Assembly: GCA_965204705.1 (NCBI GenBank)
Contig: CBDBFE010000001.1
Location: 61,777-125,776, forward strand
Direction: 5' to 3'
DNA length: 64,000 bases
Source: Bin5 sp965204705
GTDB lineage: Bacteria; Chloroflexota; Anaerolineae; Caldilineales; Caldilineaceae
Shown here: piece by piece, positions 20,301 to 28,941 of the stretch
How the letters are laid out: each line of letters opens with the position of its first letter
Numbering within the stretch: position 1 is the first letter of the stretch
Notes under the pieces: model-generated
What the model saw: only the letters and a program-made list of their open reading frames with translations
Databases searched by the model: none
What the model was told of the DNA's origin: nothing
Program-made: the position numbers and the translations under genes

Positions 20301-20656
20301 CCACCCTCCACGTCGGCGCCGGCGAATTCACGCCGGTCGCGCCTGAACTGTACGCCTTCGAAGTGTCCGGCCTCAAAGTCGTGCAGTCTTGGCTCAAGTA
20401 CCGCATGAAGAAAGGCGCCGGCCGCAAATCCTCGCCCCTGGACGACATCCGCCCCACCCGCTGGACCAGCCAGTTCACCACCGAACTGCTCAAGCTCCTC
20501 TGGGTCCTGGAGGCCACCCTGGCCGCCTACCCCGAACAGGCCCAACTGCTCCAGGAAGTCATCACCGGCGACTGCTTCCACGCCGACGAATTGCCGCCCG
20601 TGCCGGAGGATATGCGCAAGCCGCCTCGGGTGGCCAAGAGGGGGTTGTTTGAGTGA
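17375..20656 (+). CDS. Single-chain restriction-modification enzyme (type IIG/ISP-like)
   Basis: 1093 residues. The N-terminal nuclease fold shows a PD-(D/E)XK signature (D69...E83-L-K85 in RPDYAV...GYVELK). The central gamma-class N6-adenine methylase has motif I near residue 369 (DPALGTGTYLLGV, Leu where Cys is common) and NPPY at 489-492, after a Tyr-rich segment (GAYYTPVEVV). The C-terminal ~400 residues match the specificity part of ISP-type enzymes (LPLYRDSRASQANIVPGLLELL, PITCDAALFEKM, IRPTRWTSQFTTELLKLLWVLEATL). One chain would do recognition, methylation and cleavage. No separate subunits lie nearby. It opens the defence island and is apparently intact. Confidence 0.85.
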   Translation: MNTTSTIHKALQEFAAAVTDKLTQITHGEPEEQLRAPFENFMGAAAGALGWDVVCTGETPLPDRLGRPDYAVHLNSLLAGYVELKPAGTGATASRFVGHNRRQFNRFSAIPNILYTDGNEWALYRNGELVDRVVRLSGDVASEGKKAVGPQDVHALESLLRDFLMWKPFIPTDRAGRIDLRRFAALLAPLCRMLRDDVTDALKRPDSPLLQLAQDWRQLLFPDAPDEQFSDAYAQTVLFALLLGRSEGADPLTLGSAENALSAQHNLLSRALQVLTDPNARADIAAPLDLLLRVVAVVPPAALTSPDDPWLYFYEDFLAVYDPRLRKDAGAYYTPVEVVRAQVRLIDNLLVERLGKPLGFADPDVVTLDPALGTGTYLLGVIEHALGRVEAEQGAGAVPNQATTLAENLYGFELMVGPYAVSELRISRALRDRGGQLPAKGTHVFLTDTLESPNAKPLQPPLFLQPIADQHARALKVKSNVPVIVCLGNPPYDRHEAATDTNRARTGGWVRHGDRDERAILRDFLDPAVSAGHGGHLKNLYNLYVYFWRWALWKVFEQGNGGPGVVSYISASSYFDGDAFCGMREQMRRQCDEIWILDLGGEGRGTRRSENVFAIQTPVAIAVAFRSQEANTDAPAKVHYARLEGTRQEKLAALDGITGCSIVEWRECPDEWKAPFRPAGEGDYFSHPLLADLMPWQQSGVKAGRTWVVAPEMKTLHNRWYRLLQAKGNERRSLFKDSPTGCKAHEAATQLPPSEDRLKAISDLETGQPAPELVRLAYRSFDRQFVFGDARLLDRPGPALWRAHSDSQVYLTSSFTQPLGNGPALTSSVSIPDLHYFSGRGAKDVLPLYRDSRASQANIVPGLLELLGVAYQHPVAPEDFLAYVYGVLAQPAFTTRFGKELETRELRLPITCDAALFEKMRAAGAKLLWLHTYGERFVPEGKPRGQVPPGAARCTVAVPGDTDGYPETFAYNDETATLHVGAGEFTPVAPELYAFEVSGLKVVQSWLKYRMKKGAGRKSSPLDDIRPTRWTSQFTTELLKLLWVLEATLAAYPEQAQLLQEVITGDCFHADELPPVPEDMRKPPRVAKRGLFE

Positions 20657-20729
20657 GCTAGGACGGCCATCAAGTTCATTTTCGGTGAATTTCGCGTGGG
20701 ACAGATAGGGAATTTTCAGAGAGAATGGC

Positions 20730-22565
20730 ATGAGAATCGACGGGAAACAGGTTAGCAACCCTTTTTCAGAAGGTGGTGGTGGGCCGCATTTCGAGGCGCA
20801 CGTTCAAGCAATGTTTGTAACACTTATGCTTACGGGTGGCCATGCACCTTGCCTACCAACTTGGCCAATCAAGGAGATTAGACTTCAAACCAAGATTGAT
20901 GGCATATCACTAGATGACTTGATGGTAACCGTCGAGAATCCTGGCAGTGGAGAAAAGCGCAAGTTGCTTGTGCAAGTTAAGCACGCTATAGAACTCACCG
21001 AGAATAACCGGCTTTTCGGAGAAGTGATACAGGCTGCCTGGAGAGATTTCAACAGAGACCATCCTGTTGACGGCGACCGCCTTGCTCTCATCACAGGGCC
21101 ACCTAGCAGAATTAGCGATGCTGGATGGATATTAAATCAAGCGAGACATACTATCAGCGCTATGGAGTTACTAAAGAGGGTCCAGCGGACTAAATTCAGC
21201 AGCCAGGAGAAGCGCAAGAAACTGGCAGCTTTCCAGTGTCAATTGAAAAAAGCCAACAACGACTGCCAAGTCCCAGACGATGTTCTTTTCATGTTTCTAC
21301 GCCGATTCTTTTTGGTTCAGTACGACCTGGGGTATGAGACTGGAGGAACTATGTCTCTCCTAACTTCCCATATGTCACAATTTACGGACGATCCACTTTG
21401 GGCGTGGGGCAGGATTGTTGACGTTGTTCAGACATGGAATCAGGATGCTGGAATCATTACCCCCGATAATTTACCCGAAGACTTACGCAACGCATTTGAA
21501 CGCCCACTTCCACAGACTCCTAGAACCGATACCCTACAAGAGCAGCCTCCTCAGCCTGAGCAGTACTGGAATCAGCATCAGTTTGCTTCCGACTTAGTGT
21601 TTGCAAATCTTCTTGGTGCCTGGAACGAAAAACACGAGGCCGATCTCAAGATAATCCGCGAACTCACTAGAAGGGAACCGGATGTTTGGATCCATAGCAT
21701 GAGAGAGACTCTTCAACTTTCTTTAAGCCCTGTATCTCTGAATAGTGGACAGTGGCATGTCCCTGATCGAATGGTCTTGTGGAGGGCTCTAAGTAGGAGG
21801 GTTTTTGATGATCACTTGGCTCACTTGAAGGAAGTCGCCATCACTGTTCTGTCTGAGCGAGACCCTAAGTTTGAACTTCCAGCTCAGGATCGATATGCGG
21901 CGCAAGTACACGGTGCTGTATTGAAACACTCTTACGGCTTACGTAAGGGATTGGCCGAGAGCTTAGCCTTAGTTGGAATACGTCCTGCCGAACTTAGGAA
22001 CTGCTCGCAACCCGGACCTAAGACTATGGTAGCGCTTGCCGTACGAAAGATATTAGAGAACGCGGATTGGGCGCTTTGGGGAAGTTTAGGAAATCTACTT
22101 CCCATATTGGCTGAAGCGTCCCCTGACGAATTCTTAAAGGCGGTTGAGAGTGGCTTACGGCAGAAACCTTGTCCGTTTGATGAACTCTTTGTGCAAGAAC
22201 AGAAAGGTATGTTGGGAGAAAACCTATTTGCTGGCCTGCTCCGGGCACTTGAAGCACTGGCATGGTTTGAAGAATACCTAATAAGGTTATGCATAGTTCT
22301 TGGCAATTTGGATAGCCGTGATCCAGGAGGCAATTGGGTTAATCGACCTGCCAAGTCGCTAGCGGGAATTCTGCATCCGAGTCGTCCACAAACATACGCG
22401 TCCGCTCAAAAGCAGAAACTTGCCGTTGAGACGCTTCAACAAGAGTTTCCCGAAGAAGCATGGAAGCTCATTCGCCAGTTGTCTTCTCACCGAAGGGGAT
22501 ATCCTCTCCGTACACATCGTCCAATATGGCGTGACTCAAACCTCGACAGCAGGAGGGAATCGTGA
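20730..22565 (+). CDS. PD-(D/E)XK-type DNase domain + helical repeat protein, N-terminal part of a split gene
   Basis: 611 residues. The start PFSEGGGGPHFEAHVQA and the strand pair DDLMVTVEN...KLLVQVKHA give E, D and QxK, the dsDNase pattern seen at the front of Cap4-, Avs- and Mrr-like effectors. A long alpha-helical region follows (WNEKHEADLKIIRELT, CSQPGPKTMVALAVRKIL, DPGGNWVNRPAKSL). No Walker A is visible. The last residues read RPIWRDSNLDS before a stop that overlaps the next start as GTGA. I recall relatives as one chain of ~1,200 residues, so this and the next ORF are probably halves of one protein. Base composition is clearly more AT-rich than the upstream RM gene. Confidence 0.7.
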   Translation: MRIDGKQVSNPFSEGGGGPHFEAHVQAMFVTLMLTGGHAPCLPTWPIKEIRLQTKIDGISLDDLMVTVENPGSGEKRKLLVQVKHAIELTENNRLFGEVIQAAWRDFNRDHPVDGDRLALITGPPSRISDAGWILNQARHTISAMELLKRVQRTKFSSQEKRKKLAAFQCQLKKANNDCQVPDDVLFMFLRRFFLVQYDLGYETGGTMSLLTSHMSQFTDDPLWAWGRIVDVVQTWNQDAGIITPDNLPEDLRNAFERPLPQTPRTDTLQEQPPQPEQYWNQHQFASDLVFANLLGAWNEKHEADLKIIRELTRREPDVWIHSMRETLQLSLSPVSLNSGQWHVPDRMVLWRALSRRVFDDHLAHLKEVAITVLSERDPKFELPAQDRYAAQVHGAVLKHSYGLRKGLAESLALVGIRPAELRNCSQPGPKTMVALAVRKILENADWALWGSLGNLLPILAEASPDEFLKAVESGLRQKPCPFDELFVQEQKGMLGENLFAGLLRALEALAWFEEYLIRLCIVLGNLDSRDPGGNWVNRPAKSLAGILHPSRPQTYASAQKQKLAVETLQQEFPEEAWKLIRQLSSHRRGYPLRTHRPIWRDSNLDSRRES

Positions 22566-24265
22566 CCAATTACGAGCCTTCGGAGCAATTCGACGTGTAT
22601 GCCGAGATGGCTGTAGATATGGCTTGCGAGGACATAGAAAAGCTGATAGACAAAGATTTTATTGATAAACTGCATGAGTTACCGCAGAAGGCTCGAGATA
22701 GGGTTCTTGAGCATATCTCTTCGGATGCCATCTCTATCGCACCCGAAGAGAAGCGCTTGGCACTCTGGACTGAACTGTCTAGATTCATTAGGGTTCATAG
22801 AGATTTCGCCTCAGCTAGTTGGGCATTAGGCGAAGAAGAAATCGTCAAAGTTGAGAACGTCGCCAAGCGGCTTTCCCCAAACAGCCCAATGGCTGTTCAC
22901 AAGATGCTATTTGGTGATTATGATTTCCCTCTTTACAAAGACTGGGGAAATTGGGATGACTTGGATGAGCAGAGGAGAGCTCGTCGACAGCAAGCTGTCA
23001 GTGACATAGTGGCCTTTGGCGATGTGGATGCTGTCATTCAATTTGCCCAAAGAGTCGAGAAACCCAAGTTTGTGGGAAATGCTTTGGCTGAACTGACTGA
23101 CGCGAATATCGATGGACGACTACTGCCGAAGATGCTGGATACTGACGATGAGAAGATCCGGCAGTTTGTGCAAGGCTATGTTTGGGTTCGCAGATACAAG
23201 GCAGGATGGGAATGGGCCGATGGACTGGATAGGTCTGGATGGAATGACACACAAATCGGGCTGTTTCTGAGTTGGTTGCCCTTTTCGGGAGGGGCTTGGG
23301 AGCGAGCCGAAGCGTGGCTTGGCAAACGAGAAGGGGAGTATTGGCGTAGAACTAGTGCTAGATTATTTTACAACACGGATGGCGATATTGGCTTTGCAAT
23401 TGACAAGCTTATCAACTATCAGCGACCAAAAGCCGCCATACAATGTCTTGCGCTGATGAAACATGACAAAGGCACGTTTGACAGACAGCAAGCTTTCCGG
23501 GCCCTGCGTGCCTCCAGGGACACAGATGAACCTGAGGGCCAAGAGCTTCGGTATGCCATCATTGAGATCATTCAGGATCTTCAATCAGATCCGGGAGCCA
23601 GCCAAGTGGATCTGATGGAGGTCGAGTGGCTCTACCTGCCCCTCTTGAAGCATCATCCAGGTGCTTCACCAAAGACTCTAGAATTCAGGCTTGCGTCTGA
23701 CCCAGACTTTTATTGCCAAGTAATTCAGCTAATCTTTCGCCCTGAAGGGCAGGACGCGCCGTCTGGACAACTTAGCGAGCACGAAAAGGCTTTAGCCCAA
23801 AACGCATATTCGCTGCTTTTTGAATGGAAGACGCCTCCAGGTATGCAGCCGGATGGCATGTTTTCTCAAAAAGCATTTACTGAGTGGCTCAACCACGTCA
23901 AAGCCGTCTGTGGCAAGTCAGGACATCTAGGAATCGCTCTCGAGCAAGTAGGCGAAGTTCTAGTCCATTATCCACCCGACCCTGATGGCTTGTGGATTCA
24001 CCCAACTATTGCTGATGCTCTGGACGACGAAGATTCCGAAGCTATGAGGGACGGTTTCAAAATCGGAATCTCAAATTCCAGGGGTTTCCATGTCGTCGAC
24101 GGTACAGGCAAGGAAGAACGCGAACTTGCAGAGGGAAACAGGCAAAAAGCTGACGAGCTAGAGAATGCAGGGTATCACCACTTGGCACAAACTTTCAGAG
24201 AAATAGCTAAACGATACGACGATGAATCGGACGAGGCAATCACTAGAGGTGCTCAGATGGATTAA
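22562..24265 (+). CDS. Helical repeat protein, C-terminal part of the split defence gene
   Basis: 567 residues, all-helical. Trp-rich motifs such as FASASWALGEEEI, GYVWVRRYKAGWEWAD, LPFSGGAWERAEAWLG, YCQVIQLIFRP and PPDPDGLWIHPTIADAL recur at roughly regular spacing, as in HEAT/ARM-like scaffolds. The C-terminal signature GISNSRGFHVVDGTGKEEREL looks like a conserved end. Sequence just before the GTG start, in this same frame, reads RQQEGIVTNYEPSEQF, continuing the expected junction. So the split may be a one- or two-base shift in one gene, or a coupled two-gene arrangement. No catalytic motif is seen; it probably senses or regulates the nuclease half. Confidence 0.65.
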   Translation: MTNYEPSEQFDVYAEMAVDMACEDIEKLIDKDFIDKLHELPQKARDRVLEHISSDAISIAPEEKRLALWTELSRFIRVHRDFASASWALGEEEIVKVENVAKRLSPNSPMAVHKMLFGDYDFPLYKDWGNWDDLDEQRRARRQQAVSDIVAFGDVDAVIQFAQRVEKPKFVGNALAELTDANIDGRLLPKMLDTDDEKIRQFVQGYVWVRRYKAGWEWADGLDRSGWNDTQIGLFLSWLPFSGGAWERAEAWLGKREGEYWRRTSARLFYNTDGDIGFAIDKLINYQRPKAAIQCLALMKHDKGTFDRQQAFRALRASRDTDEPEGQELRYAIIEIIQDLQSDPGASQVDLMEVEWLYLPLLKHHPGASPKTLEFRLASDPDFYCQVIQLIFRPEGQDAPSGQLSEHEKALAQNAYSLLFEWKTPPGMQPDGMFSQKAFTEWLNHVKAVCGKSGHLGIALEQVGEVLVHYPPDPDGLWIHPTIADALDDEDSEAMRDGFKIGISNSRGFHVVDGTGKEERELAEGNRQKADELENAGYHHLAQTFREIAKRYDDESDEAITRGAQMD

Positions 24266-24383
24266 CTCAGCAAGGATAGAGGCCTGCCCGCTCTCGACAG
24301 CTGTATCTTCCTCCCTAACAGAGTATTAGACCGAAGGCTGTACAACACCAGAGTATTAATCGACAGAACTGAAGGACCTCCCA

Positions 24384-25259
24384 GTGAAGCATGAACAAGA
24401 ATTCGACAGGTTCCTCTCCAAGGAAGTAAACCTCAACGCATCCCGACTCACTGACTTGAACAGAAGGGTTTCTTATATTACCTCTCTCCTCGAGGACTTG
24501 GATTCGTTCAAAACAGTCGAGAAGCAGGGTTCGTATGCGTTAGGCACAGTCATCAAACCAACCAGGGGCCGTGGATATGACGCTGACCTATTGCTTCATA
24601 TGCATCATTCCCCAGGCAAAGAGCCGAAGGACTACATAAGAGATGTTTATAAACGTCTCAAAAGGGACAAGGACTTCAGTGATAAAGTGCATTTAGCAAC
24701 CAGGTGCGCTTACATTGAGTATGTAGGAGATTTCCATTTGGATATCGTGCCTTGTGTCACGAAAGGAAAACAGATATTTATTTTCAATGGTAGGGACAAC
24801 AAGATCGAAGTAACGGACGGGACCGGCTATAGAGACTGGCTCAACCAGAAGAACGAAATCACAGACGGACAGCTTAAGAAAGTCACGAAACTGCTTAAAT
24901 ATCTTAGAGATCACAAGAACAATTTCCTTGTCAAATCAATTCTCCTGACTACACTTGTTGGCCTCAACGTACATGACAATGAGGTGGGCAGCAAAGCCTA
25001 TACAGATACGCCAACCGCGTTGAAGACGATTTCAAATCGCATAAATTCCTTCTTGCAGAATAATGAGCGAATGCCAACAATCCGAAATCCAGCCTTGCGA
25101 AGCGAGAAATTCACAAGGCGCTGGGATCAAAAGAAATACAGCCAGTTCAGAAAAATGTTCAACATCTACAACGGCAAGATAAATGAGGCATTCGACGCTA
25201 CTGATCCGGACGAGAGCATTGCCCAATGGCAAAAGCTGTTTGGAAGGAATTTTGGTTAA
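24384..25259 (+). CDS. CD-NTase family nucleotidyltransferase (CBASS-like)
   Basis: 291 residues with the full catalytic signature: G49-S50-Y-A-L-G-T in the loop, D66 and D68 in YDADLLL, and third Asp D120 in FHLDIVPC. The C-terminal helical OAS-like part ends WQKLFGRNFG, near the usual end. CD-NTases make cyclic oligonucleotide second messengers that activate an effector upon phage infection. Here no SAVED, patatin or TM effector is adjacent; the only candidate is the split nuclease/helical protein 118 bp upstream on the same strand. Right after the stop, another frame stays open for 24 residues (LEHELRHIIERF), so a terminal frameshift is possible. Confidence 0.85.
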   Translation: MKHEQEFDRFLSKEVNLNASRLTDLNRRVSYITSLLEDLDSFKTVEKQGSYALGTVIKPTRGRGYDADLLLHMHHSPGKEPKDYIRDVYKRLKRDKDFSDKVHLATRCAYIEYVGDFHLDIVPCVTKGKQIFIFNGRDNKIEVTDGTGYRDWLNQKNEITDGQLKKVTKLLKYLRDHKNNFLVKSILLTTLVGLNVHDNEVGSKAYTDTPTALKTISNRINSFLQNNERMPTIRNPALRSEKFTRRWDQKKYSQFRKMFNIYNGKINEAFDATDPDESIAQWQKLFGRNFG

Positions 25260-25399
25260 CTGTGCGTGATTCCAAAAAATTGGAGCACGAGTTGAGGCAT
25301 ATAATAGAGAGGTTCACTAAGTAAGTGGAGGTGACCTGCCCCCGACGTTTGTACCACCCGTTATGTTAGTCCGACAGGCACAGGGACAGGGTCGGCAGG

Positions 25400-25548
25400 C
25401 AAGAGGGCCTCAGGCACCGGCCGCGGTCATGCCTTGCGCCAGGCCCACGCGACCGCTGACTTCACCCGGCAGGCAATCGTCGACTCGCTCATACCGACAA
25501 CCGAACTATCATCTCCGGCGGCGCGATGCGCTACTGTTATATCACTGA
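25400..25548 (-). pseudogene. Tyrosine recombinase remnant
   Basis: Translation of the minus strand gives SSVVGMSESTIACRVKSA and, after a shift, SGRVGLAQGMTAAGA. Both pieces match the recombinase fragment at 32148-32530 and, less closely, the full gene at 52369-53343. An internal deletion and a frameshift make it non-functional. It marks a boundary between the CD-NTase module and the MORC/Z1 operon. Confidence 0.75.
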
Positions 25549-25576
25549 CACACGTTCATGAATTCCCGAACGGAGA

Positions 25577-26593
25577 CTATGAATCCACGGGAACGGATGC
25601 GGGGAACAAATTGCCACTCCCAAGCATCTCTTCGATCGACAGGGCCTGCGCTCCTGAGAGATCGGAAACATATCGGATGTCGGAGACTCCGTGGGGGATA
25701 TCTGACGGAAGGGAAGGAACTACCTCAACTTGGTAAAACCTCAGCGATTCTGAGGCAATCTCAGAATCGAAGCCCGCCTCGAGTCCAGTCCTCCAATTGG
25801 TTCCCAGAGTGCTGGCGACAACGTAATCGAGCCTCTTCAATGCTTCCGAACTACCAACTCGGCGTCGTATCCTTTCTAGCAATGTCCTCACTTTCGGACC
25901 GCCACCTGAACTTTCAACGAAGACTGATGCAATGGCTACTCGCGTACCCGCGGGCGGATGGAGTTGCCGATGCGAGAAGCTATGCATCCGGGTTCTTCGG
26001 CTGGTGCTCTTAATCTCGAGACGCTCCGGCCCGCTGTTAAAGTCGTAAGCATCTGTGGATTCCGCACGCCAGCCTTCCAGAAGGACCTCAGGATCCCGAG
26101 CCTGAGCAATCAGCCACAACTCGGCCCAAAGACCTTGGATCGTTCCCCTGGGAGGCTGGGATGCTAGTCTGAATAGCTCGATAAGCCCAGCGACCATCCG
26201 GCGAAGCTCATCGCTTGTTGGCGTCTCTCCAAGTGATCGAAGCAAAGTTTCGGATGCATCGAAGAACCTGTCCCTCAGAAGTGCATCAGAGTCGACGCAC
26301 GTCAACACAGAGAACTGCTCACGCCCTACCTCTACACCTGCCTCGCTGATAGAGCAATGCATCCCGTGCCCCACTCGAAGATGTCGGCCCTCGAAGTCCG
26401 ACAAAACCGCGGCCCCAGCCGTGTGAGTGGTCTCGACGAGAATAGCTGGGTTCCCCTGATGGTCCCGACCGACGCGATAGCGAGAATGGCGGGCTATGCG
26501 CGCCGTCTCGTAGACTCGCCCATGGCTAGACGCAGGCACTCTGAGTCCAGCGAACAGTTTCTTAAGATCCCGTGCCCTCGCGCCCCGCGTCAA
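25577..26593 (-). CDS. DUF4420 family PD-(D/E)XK nuclease
   Basis: The core GLWAELWLIAQARDPE...WRAESTDAYDFNSGPERLEIKSTSRRTRMHSFSHRQLHP holds the E...D...ExK nuclease triad of the DUF4420 family and the conserved SxRxRxHxFSHxQL tail. About 338 residues from the TTG at 26593, which has AGGGAG at 6 nt and begins 16 nt after the Z1 stop. The longer frame from 26671 would overlap the Z1 gene. In the Dcm/MORC/Z1 operons this protein is the predicted restriction nuclease. Confidence 0.82.
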   Translation of the reverse strand: MTRGARARDLKKLFAGLRVPASSHGRVYETARIARHSRYRVGRDHQGNPAILVETTHTAGAAVLSDFEGRHLRVGHGMHCSISEAGVEVGREQFSVLTCVDSDALLRDRFFDASETLLRSLGETPTSDELRRMVAGLIELFRLASQPPRGTIQGLWAELWLIAQARDPEVLLEGWRAESTDAYDFNSGPERLEIKSTSRRTRMHSFSHRQLHPPAGTRVAIASVFVESSGGGPKVRTLLERIRRRVGSSEALKRLDYVVASTLGTNWRTGLEAGFDSEIASESLRFYQVEVVPSLPSDIPHGVSDIRYVSDLSGAQALSIEEMLGSGNLFPASVPVDS

Positions 26594-26609
26594 GGTGCAC
26601 TCCCTATCG

Positions 26610-28916
26610 TTAGGTTGCCATCTCGGTGAAGACTCCCACGCGCATGAACTTAGGCATCCATAAGGAGACAACTGGTACGTGCCCCCGCAGAAGACTTGGC
26701 GGCCGCGCCGAGTCGGTTAGGTTTAGATCATGGATCTGCACGGTAACCGTTTCATCGGAGCGGATGTCCCGATCTCCCGGGTATACGCTTCCGCGAAGTT
26801 TCACAGGTTGAACGGGGGCAGCCCCCTGGAACAAGTTAACTATCCGTCCGTGGTAGTCGATCTGCCGGCGGCGCTTCCCCCCGCCCGGCAGTATGGAGCG
26901 CCGATCAGCCATGAGATAGACAACTGCAGACGCTTCAGGATTGCTCTTTAGATGCCACTGGATCGCCAACTCCGCAGCCGAGAAATTCGGGGCATCACGC
27001 CAGGAGTACCACATGCGTACCAGGAGGTTCTCGAGGAGACTCTTAAGGGAAATGCCTTCCGCGAAAGCGTTCCGTTGCTCTAGCGTCCGCTGGTCGCTCC
27101 CGGGATCCTCTTGAAACGAGAGCCCTTCAAGGAATGCCTCAATGACGTCCCAGTTTGATGCTATCTTGGCGTCTTCCTCTGGAGTCCATGGCTGTATCTG
27201 GTGCGTCCACTCTGGGACCTTTAAGTGTTGGTAGATTTCCGGCAACACGGAGCGACGAGTTGGACGGAGTGACTGGGCGAGCAGCATTCGCCTCCGCCAA
27301 TCCGCCATCGAATGCCCTGACTGGGCGAGCCCACGGAGTTCCTCCATCACATGGGATTCATGATCAATGTAATTCTCGTAGTCTCTTCTGACATCAGCAT
27401 CAAGAAAGACACGGCAGAGGCCCAGATAGTCCCGCTTATAGCCAAAGAACCTTCCACGCTGTTGAATCGTGTCGGCAACGCCCCCTCCGCGCCCTCTCGG
27501 CATATAAGTGGTGGTTAGGCCATTGACAGTGAACCCTCTACCCAAGTTTTCGCCGCCCACGAGTATGTGTGAATGTGCTGAACTCCAGTTGTCTTGGGTC
27601 CATGATTTCAACACACTGGAATTCACCTCCCAAGTCCGAGTAGTACGCATGGATGTAGGTAGGTACTCAAGGACGTCTTCAAATGCAGGGAACGTCTCGT
27701 GGCCGTCGTTCTGTTGCCTGTAAGCTTCTACCGACTCTGCTAGATCGTCGTAGGTGTCGCGGAAGGCCTCAACGAGTTCCTCGCGATCGGGCTCTCCAAG
27801 AGCAAGTTCAAGTAACTCCGCCCACGATTCCGTGGCTCCTTCAACCCACTTCTTGAACTGATAGTGGTCCATTTTGTACATCGACGGATGGACGAGCATC
27901 GAACGATGCTCCTGTGTGGGCTCGCTTTTCCCGCGATGGTAAGCCTGAACTGCGACTCCAACATAAAATAGACGCAACGCCTCTAGCAGACTGTCAGGCG
28001 GTGCGACGTCGCTCTCATCGTCTATGACTTGCAGGTCGTGCTCTGGAATCGTGCTCACGAGCCTACCGCCATTGAAGAACGATCGTCCCCCGCAGTAGCC
28101 GGTGCCGGCGGCGAGAGTCCACCCGAATCGAGGAGACAGACTATCCAGAACCTTGATCAATAGGAGAGCCTGTGGCGTCGCGGTGTACTGGACGTACGTG
28201 TGCCGTGGAAGCGCACCACGCAACGAGAGCAAGGCTTCGTATACTGGGCTAGTTTCATCCTGTTTGACCTTGGTGTTGAGTCCGTGCTGATCCGCCTCAT
28301 CGTCGATGATCAGGCAGGGCAGGCCGCTGAGATCCAACTGACGCAGGGCATCAACGAGGCCATTCACGCGCCGCTTACTCTTGAGCACGGTTATCAATGC
28401 GGTTTTTCGTGGGAAGCCTGGCAACTCAGGCTGGCCCCATTGCTGTAGTAGGTGACTAAGCTGCTGTGGGAGATCCGGGTTGTTGGTCTGAGCTTCGAAA
28501 ATGACCCATCGACCAGCGGTGTTCCCAAGATCCAGATCGTGTCTGAGTCGCTTCACGGTTTGGTTGTAGAGGTTCAACTTCGTGCCCGAAAGCACTATAA
28601 TTAACGGGAAGCGATTGTCGCACGCGAGCGCCGCGACAGTTGTGAATGAGAGGGTCTTTCCGCTCTGCACGTAACCGACGACAAGGCCGGTTTCCTGCGC
28701 GTCCTCCTCTTCGCTCGGAGAGACGCAGCGTGCAATGATCTTCATTCCAGACTGCACGATTTCATTTCGAGCGCTCTTGGGAAGTCCTAGATCAGCCTGT
28801 CGCTTCAGGAGGCGCAGTGCTTCCCCGTCCTCCACCAACAGGGGACGCCACCGCCATCCTGGAGGTAATTCGCCTGCGAGTTCAGTTATGACCTCGCCCC
28901 CTTTTCCGTTCGCCAT
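26610..28916 (-). CDS. Z1-domain superfamily II helicase-like ATPase
   Basis: 768 residues from ATG 28916, which has GGAGG at 6 nt; the longer frame lacks a site. Walker A is 81-GYVQSGKT-88, Walker B/DEAD-like IIDDEADQ is near residue 200, and the Z1 core carries VGGENLGRGFTVNGLTTTYMPR and DTIQQRGRFFGYKRDY. Together these are the Z1 endonuclease/helicase family signatures. It presumably couples ATP hydrolysis to DNA movement in a modification-dependent restriction complex. It lies between the GHKL ATPase and DUF4420 genes with very short or overlapping spacers, so it is co-transcribed. Confidence 0.88.
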   Translation of the reverse strand: MANGKGGEVITELAGELPPGWRWRPLLVEDGEALRLLKRQADLGLPKSARNEIVQSGMKIIARCVSPSEEEDAQETGLVVGYVQSGKTLSFTTVAALACDNRFPLIIVLSGTKLNLYNQTVKRLRHDLDLGNTAGRWVIFEAQTNNPDLPQQLSHLLQQWGQPELPGFPRKTALITVLKSKRRVNGLVDALRQLDLSGLPCLIIDDEADQHGLNTKVKQDETSPVYEALLSLRGALPRHTYVQYTATPQALLLIKVLDSLSPRFGWTLAAGTGYCGGRSFFNGGRLVSTIPEHDLQVIDDESDVAPPDSLLEALRLFYVGVAVQAYHRGKSEPTQEHRSMLVHPSMYKMDHYQFKKWVEGATESWAELLELALGEPDREELVEAFRDTYDDLAESVEAYRQQNDGHETFPAFEDVLEYLPTSMRTTRTWEVNSSVLKSWTQDNWSSAHSHILVGGENLGRGFTVNGLTTTYMPRGRGGGVADTIQQRGRFFGYKRDYLGLCRVFLDADVRRDYENYIDHESHVMEELRGLAQSGHSMADWRRRMLLAQSLRPTRRSVLPEIYQHLKVPEWTHQIQPWTPEEDAKIASNWDVIEAFLEGLSFQEDPGSDQRTLEQRNAFAEGISLKSLLENLLVRMWYSWRDAPNFSAAELAIQWHLKSNPEASAVVYLMADRRSILPGGGKRRRQIDYHGRIVNLFQGAAPVQPVKLRGSVYPGDRDIRSDETVTVQIHDLNLTDSARPPSLLRGHVPVVSLWMPKFMRVGVFTEMAT

Positions 28917-28941
28917 TTCGTCCTCCGTTCTTTGGTAAACT

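Noticed and set aside
17375..20656. BREX PglX methylase
   Set aside because: No other BREX genes nearby; the nuclease-like N-terminus and ISP-type C-terminus fit a single-chain RM enzyme better.
20730..24265. Full Avs-type STAND ATPase
   Set aside because: The front nuclease pattern fits, but no Walker A or B is visible in either ORF.
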